DNA from: Candidatus Bathyarchaeota archaeon
GTDB lineage: Archaea > Thermoproteota > Bathyarchaeia > Bathyarchaeales > Bathycorpusculaceae
Direction of reading: 5' to 3'
Length of the DNA: 64,000 nt
NCBI GenBank assembly: GCA_018396705.1
Contig: JAGTQZ010000004.1
Coordinates: forward strand, 124,001 to 188,000
Part shown: positions 15,361-24,656 of the stretch, one piece after another
Numbering within the stretch: the stretch's first letter is position 1
How the letters are laid out: every line of letters begins with the position of its first letter
Notes under the pieces: generated by a model
The model's database searches: none
What the model was told of the DNA's origin: nothing
Seen by the model: the letters and a program-made list of their open reading frames with translations, nothing else
Translations under genes and position numbers: made by a program

Positions 15361-16494
15361 ATGATGGGGAAAAGTTTCACAACCTTTCTAGTGATAATTG
15401 TTTTAATTGCGTTTTTTCATATACCTTCATGTTACTCTTCTGACTTTTACACCGTGTCATACAATCTTTTGAAAAGTTTCACTAGTTCAGAACAGTATAA
15501 ATTGAACGTTGCTGTTTCACAATCACTCTACGAATACTATCGTGGAAGGGATCATAAGCAAGTTTCTGTTACAGACTTCGCTAAATTTGTCACCCCTCAC
15601 CCCTTGAAACCTATCGCTGACAAACTTTGGGAAATATACGGTGACCTTGAAGACTTTGCAAATGGTGTTTTAATGATAGTGCATCAAATGAGATACGAAC
15701 TTACAGTGCCAGCCAAATATCCCGTTGAAACTATTGTGGAAAATGTTGGAGACTGCGACTTATTCAGTTATGTTGCGGCTTCCATAATGAAAGCTGGAGG
15801 TTTGAATGTCGTGCTTTTATACTACCCGAGTGAGGCTCACATGAACGTTGGTGTTCACCTTCCTAGTGCTCCTCAACATGCAAGATTCCCAGTCCGTTAT
15901 GTAACTTACAATGATGTCCGCTATTACATAGCTGAATGCACTGGCGGCAATTGGGCGATGGGATGGAGAGTTGGCGAATGTCCAGAGGAGCTATGGCGTG
16001 CAGAATGTCAAGTAATCTCACTTGAAAACTGCGAAGAGTGGGCTCCGGGACAAGTGTCTGCGAGCTATAAAACTCTGCAATTCTCAGCCATATCGCTATT
16101 CCCTTCGTCGTATTTTGGTATACAAGGAAGCACCGTAATACTTCGCGGGCAAATTTCTCCTAAACTCTCAGGCAAATCAATAACAATTTATTTCAAAGTC
16201 GGCGACTCCACATGGAATGTTATGGCCGTTACGGAGACAGATTCTGAAGGAAGATTTTCTTTGACATGGGTTGCAGAAGAAGCCGGTGTGTATCAGTTTC
16301 GGGCAAGCTGGTCCGGAGATGACAACTATGCGGGGGCAGACAGCCAGACAATAAATATAATTATCATATCAACGTTCTTCCTGATTCTCTTTTTGGGGAT
16401 AGTCATCCTAATTTGCTTAGGTGTCATTATCTTTCTCAAGTCAACTCAAAAACATCGCGGGACTCAAGAACTTGAACTACCAAGAATTCCATAG
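15361..16494 (+). CDS. Secreted, membrane-anchored transglutaminase-like protein
   Basis: 377 residues from ATG 15361. An upstream GTG at 15334 is nearly on top of a TATA-like CATAAAT, so is unlikely. A signal peptide (TTFLVIIVLIAFFHIPSCYS) precedes a transglutaminase/protease-like core with the cysteine in VGDCDLFSYVAA and histidine in SEAHMNVGV. A ~90-residue Ig-like repeat (VILRGQISPKLSGKSITIYF, ENTD-type strands, SWSGDDNYAGADS) and a C-terminal transmembrane helix (STFFLILFLGIVILICLG) follow. The domain is therefore extracytoplasmic. Likely a peptide hydrolase or crosslinker at the cell surface; substrate unknown. Confidence 0.75.
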   Translation: MMGKSFTTFLVIIVLIAFFHIPSCYSSDFYTVSYNLLKSFTSSEQYKLNVAVSQSLYEYYRGRDHKQVSVTDFAKFVTPHPLKPIADKLWEIYGDLEDFANGVLMIVHQMRYELTVPAKYPVETIVENVGDCDLFSYVAASIMKAGGLNVVLLYYPSEAHMNVGVHLPSAPQHARFPVRYVTYNDVRYYIAECTGGNWAMGWRVGECPEELWRAECQVISLENCEEWAPGQVSASYKTLQFSAISLFPSSYFGIQGSTVILRGQISPKLSGKSITIYFKVGDSTWNVMAVTETDSEGRFSLTWVAEEAGVYQFRASWSGDDNYAGADSQTINIIIISTFFLILFLGIVILICLGVIIFLKSTQKHRGTQELELPRIP

Positions 16495-16566
16495 CAAAGA
16501 AAAGCTTTTTACCGTCCAGTTTGTTTGCAGTTATAACATCAATCCTTGTCCTCTTAAGGTGGTGAA

Positions 16567-17328
16567 ATGTTTTTAGTGTTTATCATTGGAACCGCAGGGT
16601 CCGGGAAGTCCATGCTTACGGCAGCATTTAGCGAATGGTTGAGAATGTCAAAACAGGATGTTGCCATTGTGAATTTGGACCCCGGTGCTTTAACCTTGCC
16701 GTATACACCTGATATTGATGCCCGTGACTATGTCGATGTAGTAAATCTCATGGAAGAATATGGTTTAGGACCGAATGGAGCACTGATAATGGCTGCGGAT
16801 TTGTTGGCAGAAGAAGTTGAAAATCTTTCAAAAGAAATTGAGGATTTAAAATCTGACGTAGTTTTAGTTGACACCTCAGGCCAAATGGAACTTTTTGCCT
16901 TCAGAGCCAGCGGAACCTACTTAGCCCATGAACTTACAAGAGCCCCGAAAGCCATTGTATACCTTTTTGACGCTGTTTTCTCGCTTAATCCCTTAAATTA
17001 TGTGTCAAATCTTTTCCTTTCAGCAGCAGTTTACAACCGCTTTTTTCTGCCTCAGGTACATGTACTTTCCAAATGTGATCTACTTTCAGAAGAGGACGTT
17101 AACAAAATCGTGGATTGGTCTGCAAACCCAAAAGCATTAGAACAAGCTATAGAACAAAAACTTGAAGGAACAAAACGCCTGTTAAGCCGAAACATGATGA
17201 GGGCAATTTACCAGCTTGGTCTGAGATTTCTACTTATACCCGTTTCAGCGAAAACAAATGATGGGATGGTTAACTTTAACATGGCGTTAGAAAGGGTTCT
17301 CACAGGTGGAGACAAGTATACATATTAA
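16567..17328 (+). CDS. GPN-loop GTPase
   Basis: 253 residues. P-loop GTAGSGKS (8-15), the G1-adjacent NLDPG, the diagnostic Gly-Pro-Asn insertion at 68-70 (GLGPNGAL), the DTSGQMELF switch and SKCDLL base-recognition motif are all present. This is the archaeal orthologue of eukaryotic Gpn1-3, homodimeric GTPases linked to RNA polymerase assembly. AAGGTGGTG lies directly upstream of the ATG. Confidence 0.93.
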   Translation: MFLVFIIGTAGSGKSMLTAAFSEWLRMSKQDVAIVNLDPGALTLPYTPDIDARDYVDVVNLMEEYGLGPNGALIMAADLLAEEVENLSKEIEDLKSDVVLVDTSGQMELFAFRASGTYLAHELTRAPKAIVYLFDAVFSLNPLNYVSNLFLSAAVYNRFFLPQVHVLSKCDLLSEEDVNKIVDWSANPKALEQAIEQKLEGTKRLLSRNMMRAIYQLGLRFLLIPVSAKTNDGMVNFNMALERVLTGGDKYTY

Positions 17329-17331
17329 GCT

Positions 17332-17970
17332 TTAACAGTCATCGATAAGGGTCCAAGCCGCTGCAGCAGCGCTATATTCGGCTAAATCCGATGCGTCAGC
17401 ACCACTTATGACTATCACATCATTCTCTTCTGGTTGTAACGACTTAATTATTTGATCTGCAACCTTTGGGAAATCACGTGCAAAATCCATATTTACTGAA
17501 GGTATTGTAAGGCGACCATCTTTGAAAACTATTGTTACGGCGCCTTTTGCACCTGCTCTGACCGCAGCGTCACGTTGCTCCATTCCTGATTTAATTTTAT
17601 GCCCGCAATTTTTTGCTAACATCATAAAATTGTAGGTAGCGTCAACAAGCTTGCATCTTTCAATTTCCATTTTTTTCTGGAAGATCTCCTTATATTCGTT
17701 CCAAAGCTTCCAACCTTTTTCTGTAAGAGTGCACCCCATTTTTGATGTAGAAATTAGGTCCGCCTCCTTCAAACGATTTATTATTGTTCGTGCAGCCCCT
17801 TGACCTATTTTAAGCTTCATAGCAAGTTTTGTACGTCCTATAGGCCTTTCAGCGATAAGCTCTAATGTTTTTAGTATATGTAAAACTGAGAAAGTCGGAA
17901 CTGGGCCAGGCGCTTTTTCTTTTGCGATTTCCTCCAGAAGCTTTTTAAAGTTAGGAGGCATATGCGCCAC
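17332..17970 (-). CDS. DUF4443 winged-helix regulator
   Basis: 212 residues. Residues ~28-85 form a winged helix (VLHILKTLELIAERPIGRTKLA, then GQGAARTIINRLKEADLI). The C-terminal half carries the DUF4443 domain, with KSGMEQRDAAVRAGAKGAVT and VISGADASDLAEYSAAAAAW. A possible ligand-responsive transcription regulator; the effector is unknown. Convergent with the GPN GTPase, with 3 nt between the stops. Confidence 0.8.
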   Translation of the reverse strand: MAHMPPNFKKLLEEIAKEKAPGPVPTFSVLHILKTLELIAERPIGRTKLAMKLKIGQGAARTIINRLKEADLISTSKMGCTLTEKGWKLWNEYKEIFQKKMEIERCKLVDATYNFMMLAKNCGHKIKSGMEQRDAAVRAGAKGAVTIVFKDGRLTIPSVNMDFARDFPKVADQIIKSLQPEENDVIVISGADASDLAEYSAAAAAWTLIDDC

Positions 17971-18040
17971 AATTAGTAATTATTGACCACCCTTCGATTA
18001 TAAGAATTATCCATGTAGATACGAGTTAGATGGTCACGCT

Positions 18041-18424
18041 TTATTTTCCAGCATAGTACTCTCTTACAATGCCCGCTGTCAGTGCGATTAGTCCCACTGC
18101 CAAGAGGTACAGTAGTGGGTAAATGAAAATTGAAAGCAAGGATTCATAGGTCATTGTCGGCGGCAACATCGGAGCGAAGAATACTGTTATCCACATCATA
18201 ATGAAGGTTGCGATGCATCCCATGCCTAATCCCACGGACAACCCGTGTATGAAACTGCTTCTATCCTTTTCACGATCTGATCCCGCTTCTTCATCTTGCT
18301 TTTCAGCACTAACATCAACTTTTTCTTCGTCCGTACATACCTCAACTTGTTTTTCAATTTCTTGTACCGATTCTTCTAGTTCACTTAATTGCGTTTCTTC
18401 AAATGCGGCTTGTTCACTTTCCAT
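18041..18424 (-). CDS. Acidic membrane protein with two predicted helices
   Basis: 127 residues from ATG 18424, preferred because AAGGGCG lies upstream; an upstream TTG at 18478 overlaps an AT-rich promoter-like stretch. The N-terminal ~65 residues are very acidic (many Glu/Asp) and probably disordered, followed by two hydrophobic helices (GLGMGCIATFIMMWITVFFAP and SIFIYPLLYLLAVGLIALTAG). No family recognised. Possibly a membrane-tethered interaction tail. Confidence 0.55.
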   Translation of the reverse strand: MESEQAAFEETQLSELEESVQEIEKQVEVCTDEEKVDVSAEKQDEEAGSDREKDRSSFIHGLSVGLGMGCIATFIMMWITVFFAPMLPPTMTYESLLSIFIYPLLYLLAVGLIALTAGIVREYYAGK

Positions 18425-18525
18425 GGTTAATGCGCCCTTCTCTGGATTTTCAGCACATGAATTAATAAAATTATTCAATTTTAGATTATTATTCAGAATA
18501 CGAATTCAAGTTTCACAACAAAACT

Positions 18526-18783
18526 TTATTTCAGTGCCAGTTGTGGTGCTAATTTTTCTACGGCATTTTTAAGTTTATTCCATTCGTCAAAGTTTCTAAT
18601 GTTAAACTTATGTTTTCTCTTCCATTTTCCATTTCTCTTTTGCCAAAGGTACATTCCTATTGAACGTCTTCCAAAAGATTCGAACACTACGATCGCTTCC
18701 CACCACTTTTCACTTTTAAAAATTGTAACGTAATCTATCACCTTATAGAATTCCGATACAGGTAATTTTTCGTCTGTTTTCAT
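18526..18783 (-). CDS. Small conserved-looking hypothetical protein
   Basis: 85 residues, ATG start, rich in Lys and aromatic residues (EKWWEAIVVFESFGRRSIGMYL and KRKHKFNIRNFDEWN). Predicted mostly beta with a C-terminal helix. No recognised domain, no membrane segment. It lies 29 nt downstream of the methionine adenosyltransferase stop on the same strand and may be its operon partner. Confidence 0.55.
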   Translation of the reverse strand: MKTDEKLPVSEFYKVIDYVTIFKSEKWWEAIVVFESFGRRSIGMYLWQKRNGKWKRKHKFNIRNFDEWNKLKNAVEKLAPQLALK

Positions 18784-18812
18784 ATAGTTTCAACCAGTTA
18801 AAATTGGTGCAA

Positions 18813-20021
18813 TCAGCATATTGATATTTTGCCTTGGGCTAGTTCTAAGCAGAATTTGTCGATGTTTTCTAGCTCGTAGTCCAGCACTGCTGCTATTTTG
18901 TTTCTAACTTTATCTATAGAGCTGTTATCTTTCATAACCACTTGTGCTGCAGCTATTGCTGGCTGATCTATAGGTCTTCCGATTTCGCTTAAAAGCCAAA
19001 TATAAACTTCCTCTAACTCGGGGACTTCCTCATATACATGTTGAGCAACTCTGAAGGTTAAGACGTTATAAATCTTTCCAACATGGCTTACTGGGTTTTT
19101 ACCCGCTGCGGCCTCGGAACAAAACGGCCGATTCAACGAAATTAAACCGTTCACACGGTTTCCTCTACCTACTTGCCCAGAGTCACCACTGTCTGCGCTT
19201 GTTCCTAAAACTGTTAAGTAAACTCCATCGATTCCGCGGCCACGGACATCAAGAGTATTCAGCTGAACGTTTATATTTTCGAAGTCCGTGTTGGAATGGA
19301 CAAATTTTTTGATTTCCTCTAATATTTTCGCTTTTTTCTCGAAATAATCTTCCTCGCTGTTTATGTATCTGTCTATAAAAGCCATCGAAATGGTCAAGTT
19401 TAGATTGCTGTTATGCCGACACCCCATAACTTTTATGTCTTCACCTGATTCTGGAAAGCGTTGCTTAAACTCTTTAGAATTTAAAAACTGTTCAGTTTTC
19501 AAGACGATTTTCTCCGTTCTGGTCATGGGTGCATAACCCACAGCTGCAGAGGTGTCGTTGGCGCCTAGAACCTTGCCTTTACGTTTAAATATGTCAACAA
19601 GGCCTGCTGAGCCTGGTTTTAGTTCAACTTGATATTTTATATGTTTCTCAGGATCTACAAAACGCATGTTTTTCCTAAACCATTCTTTCGCTACGCCTAT
19701 AGCGATTTCTTCAACATCTATTTTTGTGCTGTCAAATTCTGTTGTTGCTCTGTCACCGAAAACGAAAAGCATGGGTTGTCTGACAAAGCCACCGCCGAAT
19801 CTAACTTCAGACTGCCCAGCAACCAGTAGTGATTTGTCTACATTATGGTGTAATATTGCACCTGTCCTCTCCAAGTATTCCCTGCTCAGGCGGAGGGAAA
19901 TTTGCTCCATAACTGCATCGCAGATAGAGTCCGGATGGCCCAAGCCTTTTCTTTCCACGATTTCAAGTCTCTGCTTTTCAAGGGGGGTTTGTTTTAACCT
20001 TTCGACTATTATGTTTCTCAA
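18813..20021 (-). CDS. mat: Archaeal S-adenosylmethionine synthetase
   Basis: 402 residues, standard length for the archaeal-type MAT (COG1812). Signatures: VERKGLGHPDSICDAVMEQ, HHNVDKSLLVAGQSEVRFGGG, VMGCRHNSNLNLTISMAFIDRY and TSADSGDSGQVGRGNRVNGLI. It makes SAM from methionine and ATP, the cofactor for the radical SAM enzymes, Trm5 and Pcm of this window. A GAGGAG ribosome-binding site precedes the ATG, and a TATATA box lies ~50 nt upstream (20069-20075). Confidence 0.97.
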   Translation of the reverse strand: MRNIIVERLKQTPLEKQRLEIVERKGLGHPDSICDAVMEQISLRLSREYLERTGAILHHNVDKSLLVAGQSEVRFGGGFVRQPMLFVFGDRATTEFDSTKIDVEEIAIGVAKEWFRKNMRFVDPEKHIKYQVELKPGSAGLVDIFKRKGKVLGANDTSAAVGYAPMTRTEKIVLKTEQFLNSKEFKQRFPESGEDIKVMGCRHNSNLNLTISMAFIDRYINSEEDYFEKKAKILEEIKKFVHSNTDFENINVQLNTLDVRGRGIDGVYLTVLGTSADSGDSGQVGRGNRVNGLISLNRPFCSEAAAGKNPVSHVGKIYNVLTFRVAQHVYEEVPELEEVYIWLLSEIGRPIDQPAIAAAQVVMKDNSSIDKVRNKIAAVLDYELENIDKFCLELAQGKISIC

Positions 20022-20068
20022 TTTAAGCTCCTCGCTATAAATGAATTTTTGGTGTGTGTGGAAATTAG

Positions 20069-20075
20069 ATATATA
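20069..20075 (-). promoter_or_regulatory. TATA box of mat
   Basis: ATATATC-type box inside GTATATATC on the minus strand, 48 nt upstream of the mat ATG. This leaves a leader of ~25 nt that contains the GAGGAG ribosome-binding site. Confidence 0.45.
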
Positions 20076-20196
20076 CTTTGCTGAATTATATCAGTAGTAA
20101 CTGGTGGTTATATTTTAATCGTAACAATTTTATGCTGAAGAAGATAAAAACTTGTCGAGTTTCACAAGTACCTATAGCAAAAGGGTGGGAAAAGTT

Positions 20197-20212
20197 AAAA
20201 GCTTAAGCTTTT
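20197..20212. repeat. 16-nt perfect palindrome
   Basis: AAAAGCTTAAGCTTTT, self-complementary over 16 nt, extended by GTT/AAC arms with one unpaired C. It could be a protein binding site between the two divergent genes, or chance in AT-rich DNA. Confidence 0.5.
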
Positions 20213-20412
20213 CAACGGTTAAACAAAATTTTGGAAGTCTCTCAGACGAAAACAAAATAAATGAATATGCCATTAATCTTTCATTTTGAATGTAAATGAA
20301 ATAGTGGTTCGCAATACTATATCGCAACCACCAGTGCCGAACAACTCTTAAAATAGTTAGTCATAAAAATTCATTGTAGAATCCCTTAAAACAATGTGTT
20401 AAGGTGTGGTCC

Positions 20413-21606
20413 ATGTCTTTACAAGATTTTAGACAGAAAGCAAAACATGTTATGATGCAGCTCAAAAGAGAGTCTGCAAGGAGAGCGATTATAGTGCATC
20501 ATGACGACGCCGATGGTTTGTGTTCTGCAGCGATAATTAAAAGGATGTTGGAACGTGAAGGACTAAACGTTGAAACCTTCTGTTTAGAAAAAGTTTACAC
20601 AGAAGTTATAGCCGATTTACATTCAAAAATGGGTGTGATCTTTTTCTATGCTGATATAGGCTCATCTCATGCAGATTTGATATCTGAGCTAAACTGTGGT
20701 AGAAATCTAACTATAATACTTGACCATCATGATCCTAAACCGTCGAAGGATCCTATGGTTTTTGATTTAAACTTGGAACATTTCGGCTTTAAAGGTGAAA
20801 CTCATTTTTCTGGTGCCACTTGTTGCTATCTTTTTGCCAAAGAACTTAGCGAGGACAACATCGACTTGAGCTACCTAGCTGTCGTTGGAAGCAGCGAAAT
20901 CCCTGAAGGTTTCAAATCCATAAACGAAGCGGTGCTACAAGAAGCCTTAAACAAGGCAATTATCCGAAAAAAGGGCAAAAGTTTAGAAATACCTCATTTA
21001 GGCGTTAAAGTCGACACTTTGTTTTCGAAACTTCAGATTCTTGGAGCGGTTGGATATTACGAAAATGGTCCAGAAATAGGAGTAAGTGCATGTCTGGAAG
21101 GGATAAGCGAAGCTGTCGAAGCGAAAATAAATGTTTTAGAAGAGAGACGAAAGGAGGCTAACCGAAAACTTCTTGGAAGACTTTATCGTGAGGGACTTCA
21201 AGAAACAGAGCATATTCAATGGTTCGACGCCGAAGATATGTACAAAGGTATGGGAACAAAGGTGATTGGACAGTTCTGTTCGTTCCTTTCATACCAGACG
21301 CGTCTAATAAAGCCCCACAAATACCTATTAGGTTTCATTAATGTACCGCGAGAAATTCCGAAATGGGGGCAGCTAAAAGAGAAATTTGTAAAGGCTTCGG
21401 TTAGAGTTCCCAAACCGATGCAGAAACTGATAGATGATGGAAAAATGCTTGGTGCTGTGAATTTTCTGGAAAAAGCATCTGAACCATTTGGAATTGCGGA
21501 TGGACACCAATACGCTGCGAACGTAGTTCTGCCCGAAGACAAAAAATTGGCACTCTTGGAAAACGCTGAGCAGATTCTACAACAAAGGTTTAAAAGCCCG
21601 CTTTGA
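20413..21606 (+). CDS. DHH-family phosphoesterase (RecJ-like)
   Basis: 397 residues from ATG 20413, chosen over GTG 20404 because AAGGTG sits 6-7 nt before it. DHH motifs: HHDDADGLCSA (29-39), ADIGSSH, ILDHHDP and the C-terminal DHHA1-type region with GIADGHQYAANV. Archaeal RecJ-like proteins of this group include GAN, the exonuclease associated with GINS and CMG, and nanoRNA or oligonucleotide phosphoesterases. Which this is cannot be settled here. It converges on truD with a 17-nt overlap. Confidence 0.85.
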   Translation: MSLQDFRQKAKHVMMQLKRESARRAIIVHHDDADGLCSAAIIKRMLEREGLNVETFCLEKVYTEVIADLHSKMGVIFFYADIGSSHADLISELNCGRNLTIILDHHDPKPSKDPMVFDLNLEHFGFKGETHFSGATCCYLFAKELSEDNIDLSYLAVVGSSEIPEGFKSINEAVLQEALNKAIIRKKGKSLEIPHLGVKVDTLFSKLQILGAVGYYENGPEIGVSACLEGISEAVEAKINVLEERRKEANRKLLGRLYREGLQETEHIQWFDAEDMYKGMGTKVIGQFCSFLSYQTRLIKPHKYLLGFINVPREIPKWGQLKEKFVKASVRVPKPMQKLIDDGKMLGAVNFLEKASEPFGIADGHQYAANVVLPEDKKLALLENAEQILQQRFKSPL

Positions 21607-22960
21607 CCAGATTTCGGGGCTTCATAATCTCTCTGAGTACTATAGTAGCATAGGATCCCCTATAAAGCATAAAACTCATAACCGCCCGGTTTTTGTGATG
21701 ACTTGTTTCATCCTTTGATATTTCATGCAACATAAAGTCTTTTATACGTGCTAGAGCTGCGCGTAATTCTCCTTTTAAGCTTATTTCTGGTAGTTTTTTT
21801 ATCTTGAAATCTTGTAGTGAGATACCTTCTTCTTCTAGAACCGTTCTTTCAATTTCGCCTTGGATTCCTTGGGATAAAGTTTGTCTAAAACCAGCTAATG
21901 GAACCGCTAAAGCCATTCTTCCATTCGCTATCGCCTTGTTAATCTCTGAGATGTTTTCCGAGCTCACCATCTTGTATTTTAGAGTGTTCGGGTTTCCAGA
22001 AGGTTCAACTTCTATGACGTAATCTCCAATTTCAGCTTTATTAATTAGGAGTCCTTGACTCATTCTTCTGCTTAAGATTTTGTTAAAAAGGTAAGCCTGA
22101 TAAGCCTGTGGAAAAAGCACTTGGAGTTTTGTTGGCAACCGTTTAAGGGCACCGATGTAGTCTTTCGGCCTTTTCACCAAGTGTCTTAACACAAAGTGCT
22201 CATAATGAAGACTTTTCGGGAATGATTTCAAAGCACTCTTAAAATCCTGCGTCTTCCACAGTTCTTCTCGCACTTTCCTTGATTGTGGATGTTCGTTTGG
22301 GCTTGGCTTCGCAAGAAAAAGCATCACAGCTCTATGAAAATCCCCTTTAACAAGAGCTTTCCCAACTAAATGCGTTATTGGACGTGTCGTTCCAAATCTT
22401 TGATGCCCAAAAAAATTTGGTACACCGCCGAGCGCTTGGATTTCTTTAATAATTCTTGAAATTCGATTCCTTGTGACTTTTTCACTATAGTTTATAGCAC
22501 GAATGGTAATCTTGAAATGGTTGCCACGAAGATAGTGTGGTGAAAGTTTCACATTAAAGTAGCGTATTGGGTGAATTTCCAGATCCTTAACATGGATTTT
22601 CTGGAGATCCTCCTTTGTAACGCTTTCGACTGTGATATGTTGTGCTGTAACCGCGTTTGCATCTTTTATTCCGGCGATGCTTATTTGTCGCGTTTTGATC
22701 CCCAAATTTCTTGCAATAACTCTTATGGCTTGCAGATTATCCCAACTGCGCTTAACCAAGACGCATAAGAGGTATCGCTGTATGGGCGACTCTTCTATTT
22801 GTGTGATCGTTTTCGGGTGGATTTCAGCTCTTGTACCGTCTACCAGAATCTCTTCCACTAAGAAGTCTTCCGGAAAACGTTTAATGACTCCCCCAATGCC
22901 TAAGGAACGAGTTGCGTAGACTTCGATTCCTAGGCTTTTCTCCAGTCTTGAAACAAGCAA
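21590..22960 (-). CDS. truD: tRNA pseudouridine(13) synthase
   Basis: 456 residues, normal for archaeal TruD. The catalytic aspartate is D100 in AGIKDANAVTAQ. Other family marks are RFPEDFLVEEI near the N-terminus, NFFGHQRFGTTRPITHLVGKAL, and the TruD insertion domain in the middle. It isomerises U13 (or U35 in some archaea) of tRNA. Same strand as pth2 with a 21-nt gap, suggesting a tRNA-related operon. Confidence 0.95.
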   Translation of the reverse strand: MLVSRLEKSLGIEVYATRSLGIGGVIKRFPEDFLVEEILVDGTRAEIHPKTITQIEESPIQRYLLCVLVKRSWDNLQAIRVIARNLGIKTRQISIAGIKDANAVTAQHITVESVTKEDLQKIHVKDLEIHPIRYFNVKLSPHYLRGNHFKITIRAINYSEKVTRNRISRIIKEIQALGGVPNFFGHQRFGTTRPITHLVGKALVKGDFHRAVMLFLAKPSPNEHPQSRKVREELWKTQDFKSALKSFPKSLHYEHFVLRHLVKRPKDYIGALKRLPTKLQVLFPQAYQAYLFNKILSRRMSQGLLINKAEIGDYVIEVEPSGNPNTLKYKMVSSENISEINKAIANGRMALAVPLAGFRQTLSQGIQGEIERTVLEEEGISLQDFKIKKLPEISLKGELRAALARIKDFMLHEISKDETSHHKNRAVMSFMLYRGSYATIVLREIMKPRNLVKAGF

Positions 22961-22981
22961 GGCGAACCCTCAATCCTCAGA

Positions 22982-23359
22982 CTATAAAAGTGGAAGTTTA
23001 CCCGTTATCTTGTCCACTTGGTCGGTCGGGGCTGGTCCTATCCCCAGACATGTTATCGTTCCATGGGGGATTTCCGTGAGCCCCCGGTCAATTATTAACG
23101 CACAAGGGAGTCCTATTTCTTTTGCTTTTCTTTCCAAATCTAAAAGCTCTTTTTCGCTTTTGACTTTGACAACTATTTTGCATTGTCCTTCTTCCATCCA
23201 TGCTCTGAACCATTCTTTGCTGTGCTTTCTTGCTTCCTCTGCTGCTGAAACCGCCGCATGGCTAGCTTGGGCTGCCATTTTGCCTTTGCTCATTTTCAAG
23301 TCAGCCCGGAACACTATTACTTGCTTGTAATGAAAATTGTCCGGCAATCTCCCAGCCAC
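22982..23359 (-). CDS. pth2: Peptidyl-tRNA hydrolase, archaeal/eukaryotic type
   Basis: 125 residues from a GTG. Pth2 signatures: QVIVFRADLKMSKGKMAAQASHAAV, KIVVKVKSEKELLDLERKAKEIGLP, IIDRGLTEIPHGTITCLGIGPAP. It recycles tRNA from prematurely released peptidyl-tRNA. It precedes truD in the same direction, a linkage seen in other archaea. Confidence 0.95.
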   Translation of the reverse strand: MAGRLPDNFHYKQVIVFRADLKMSKGKMAAQASHAAVSAAEEARKHSKEWFRAWMEEGQCKIVVKVKSEKELLDLERKAKEIGLPCALIIDRGLTEIPHGTITCLGIGPAPTDQVDKITGKLPLL

Positions 23360-23404
23360 GCTTATGATGGTTTGAATTTGGGCTTATTTTGTTGTATTAA
23401 TCAA

Positions 23405-24625
23405 TTACTTAAATGCTTCTAGACTGAGCAAAGCGAAATACGCAATTGCAACTGCAATCTTGGGTTTCCGAAGCGCTTTAACGAACATGCGCCCTTGAAA
23501 GTCAATGTCGCAAAAATCTTGAAAATCTTCTTCATCAAAAAATTTCCTGCACGTTTTTATAAGGTCATTCAGTTTTTCATCGGAAATTCTGTTTAACATT
23601 TTTCTTGCTGTTGACATTATCTTCATATCAAAACCTAAAAGCTTTATAAGACGCCTTTGATACTTGCTCAAGAATTTTGATGAAAAGTTTCTTAGGTTCA
23701 CGGCTTCTACTGCGACTTCCGCTGCAATCTTTGCACAGTTTAACCCTAGTATAACACCTCCTCCGGTCGTAGGTTTAACTTGTGATGCAGCATCACCGAC
23801 TGCGAGGAAGCGGTTACAATAAGCTCTTTTTATTGGACCGCTTAAGGGTATTGAATGAAAAATTTCTCGCAGAATCTTTGCATTTTTAAGTTTTTCGGAT
23901 GCGGCTGGATGCTTTTGCATAAGTTTTCGGAGGGCATTTTTTGGATTACCGATTTTAACGCCAAGTCCAACCTTTGCTTTGCCTTCTTCTTTAGGAATCA
24001 GCCAAGCATAAAAGCCCGGCGCGTAATCGTTTCCAAGAAAAACTTCAACCATATCAAGTTCAATGTTTTTAACATTTTCAATTTCAGCATTAACACAGTA
24101 TACAAAATCGTTTTTGGGCGGGTTCAAGCCAGCTTGTTTTAGAATGCGATAGTTTACTCCTTCAGCATCCACGACTATTTTACCAGAAAAATTGAACCTT
24201 TCGCCACTGATTTTCGATACAGATGTCTCTATGCAGTTTTCCCTAAACGTTAAAGAGTTAACCCTTGAACCCAAGAAATATCTGGCGCCAGCTTTCTCAG
24301 CTAATCGCGAAATATGCTTGTCAAATGATGCGCGGTCAACGGTGCAAGTGATCGGTGAAGGAAAATGAACGGAAAATTCTGAGCCTCTAGGCGAGTAAAT
24401 TTTAGCTCCATGAAAAGTATTCTCGACAATTCCTTTAGGTAGCGGATAAAGCCCAAGGTTTTTTAGGCCTATAATGCTCAAGTGTCCAGCGCAGTGGCAT
24501 GGGGTTCCGATCTCATTATGTTCCTCAAAAACCGTTACTTTAATGCCTTCCTTGGCAATGTTCAAAGCGCAAAAAGAACCGCTTGGGCCAGCCCCAACAA
24601 CAATTATGTCTGAAAAGTTTTCCAT
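23405..24625 (-). CDS. Geranylgeranyl reductase family flavoprotein
   Basis: 406 residues. The FAD-binding GAGPSGSFCALNIA (12-25), EEHNEIGTPCHCAGHLS with the family-typical cysteines, and AVGDAASQVKPTTGGGVILGL fit the GGR/digeranylgeranyl-glycerophospholipid reductase family. Members saturate isoprenoid chains of archaeal lipids or reduce quinone tails, and the substrate cannot be read from sequence. An amphipathic C-terminus suggests membrane contact. It is downstream of a small winged-helix gene on the same strand. Confidence 0.88.
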   Translation of the reverse strand: MENFSDIIVVGAGPSGSFCALNIAKEGIKVTVFEEHNEIGTPCHCAGHLSIIGLKNLGLYPLPKGIVENTFHGAKIYSPRGSEFSVHFPSPITCTVDRASFDKHISRLAEKAGARYFLGSRVNSLTFRENCIETSVSKISGERFNFSGKIVVDAEGVNYRILKQAGLNPPKNDFVYCVNAEIENVKNIELDMVEVFLGNDYAPGFYAWLIPKEEGKAKVGLGVKIGNPKNALRKLMQKHPAASEKLKNAKILREIFHSIPLSGPIKRAYCNRFLAVGDAASQVKPTTGGGVILGLNCAKIAAEVAVEAVNLRNFSSKFLSKYQRRLIKLLGFDMKIMSTARKMLNRISDEKLNDLIKTCRKFFDEEDFQDFCDIDFQGRMFVKALRKPKIAVAIAYFALLSLEAFK

Positions 24626-24656
24626 TTCATTGGCACGTTAGCTTGTTTAGTGCCCC

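Larger units (their letters stand above)
20022..20412. other. 391-nt divergent intergenic region
   Basis: Between mat (minus) and the DHH gene (plus). It holds a minus-strand TATA-like GTATATATC (20068-20076) with suitable spacing for mat, a perfect 16-nt palindrome (20197-20212), and a weak stem GTGGTT/AACCAC around 20300-20335. I see no open reading frame with a ribosome-binding site and no tRNA or box C/D pattern. Confidence 0.5.
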
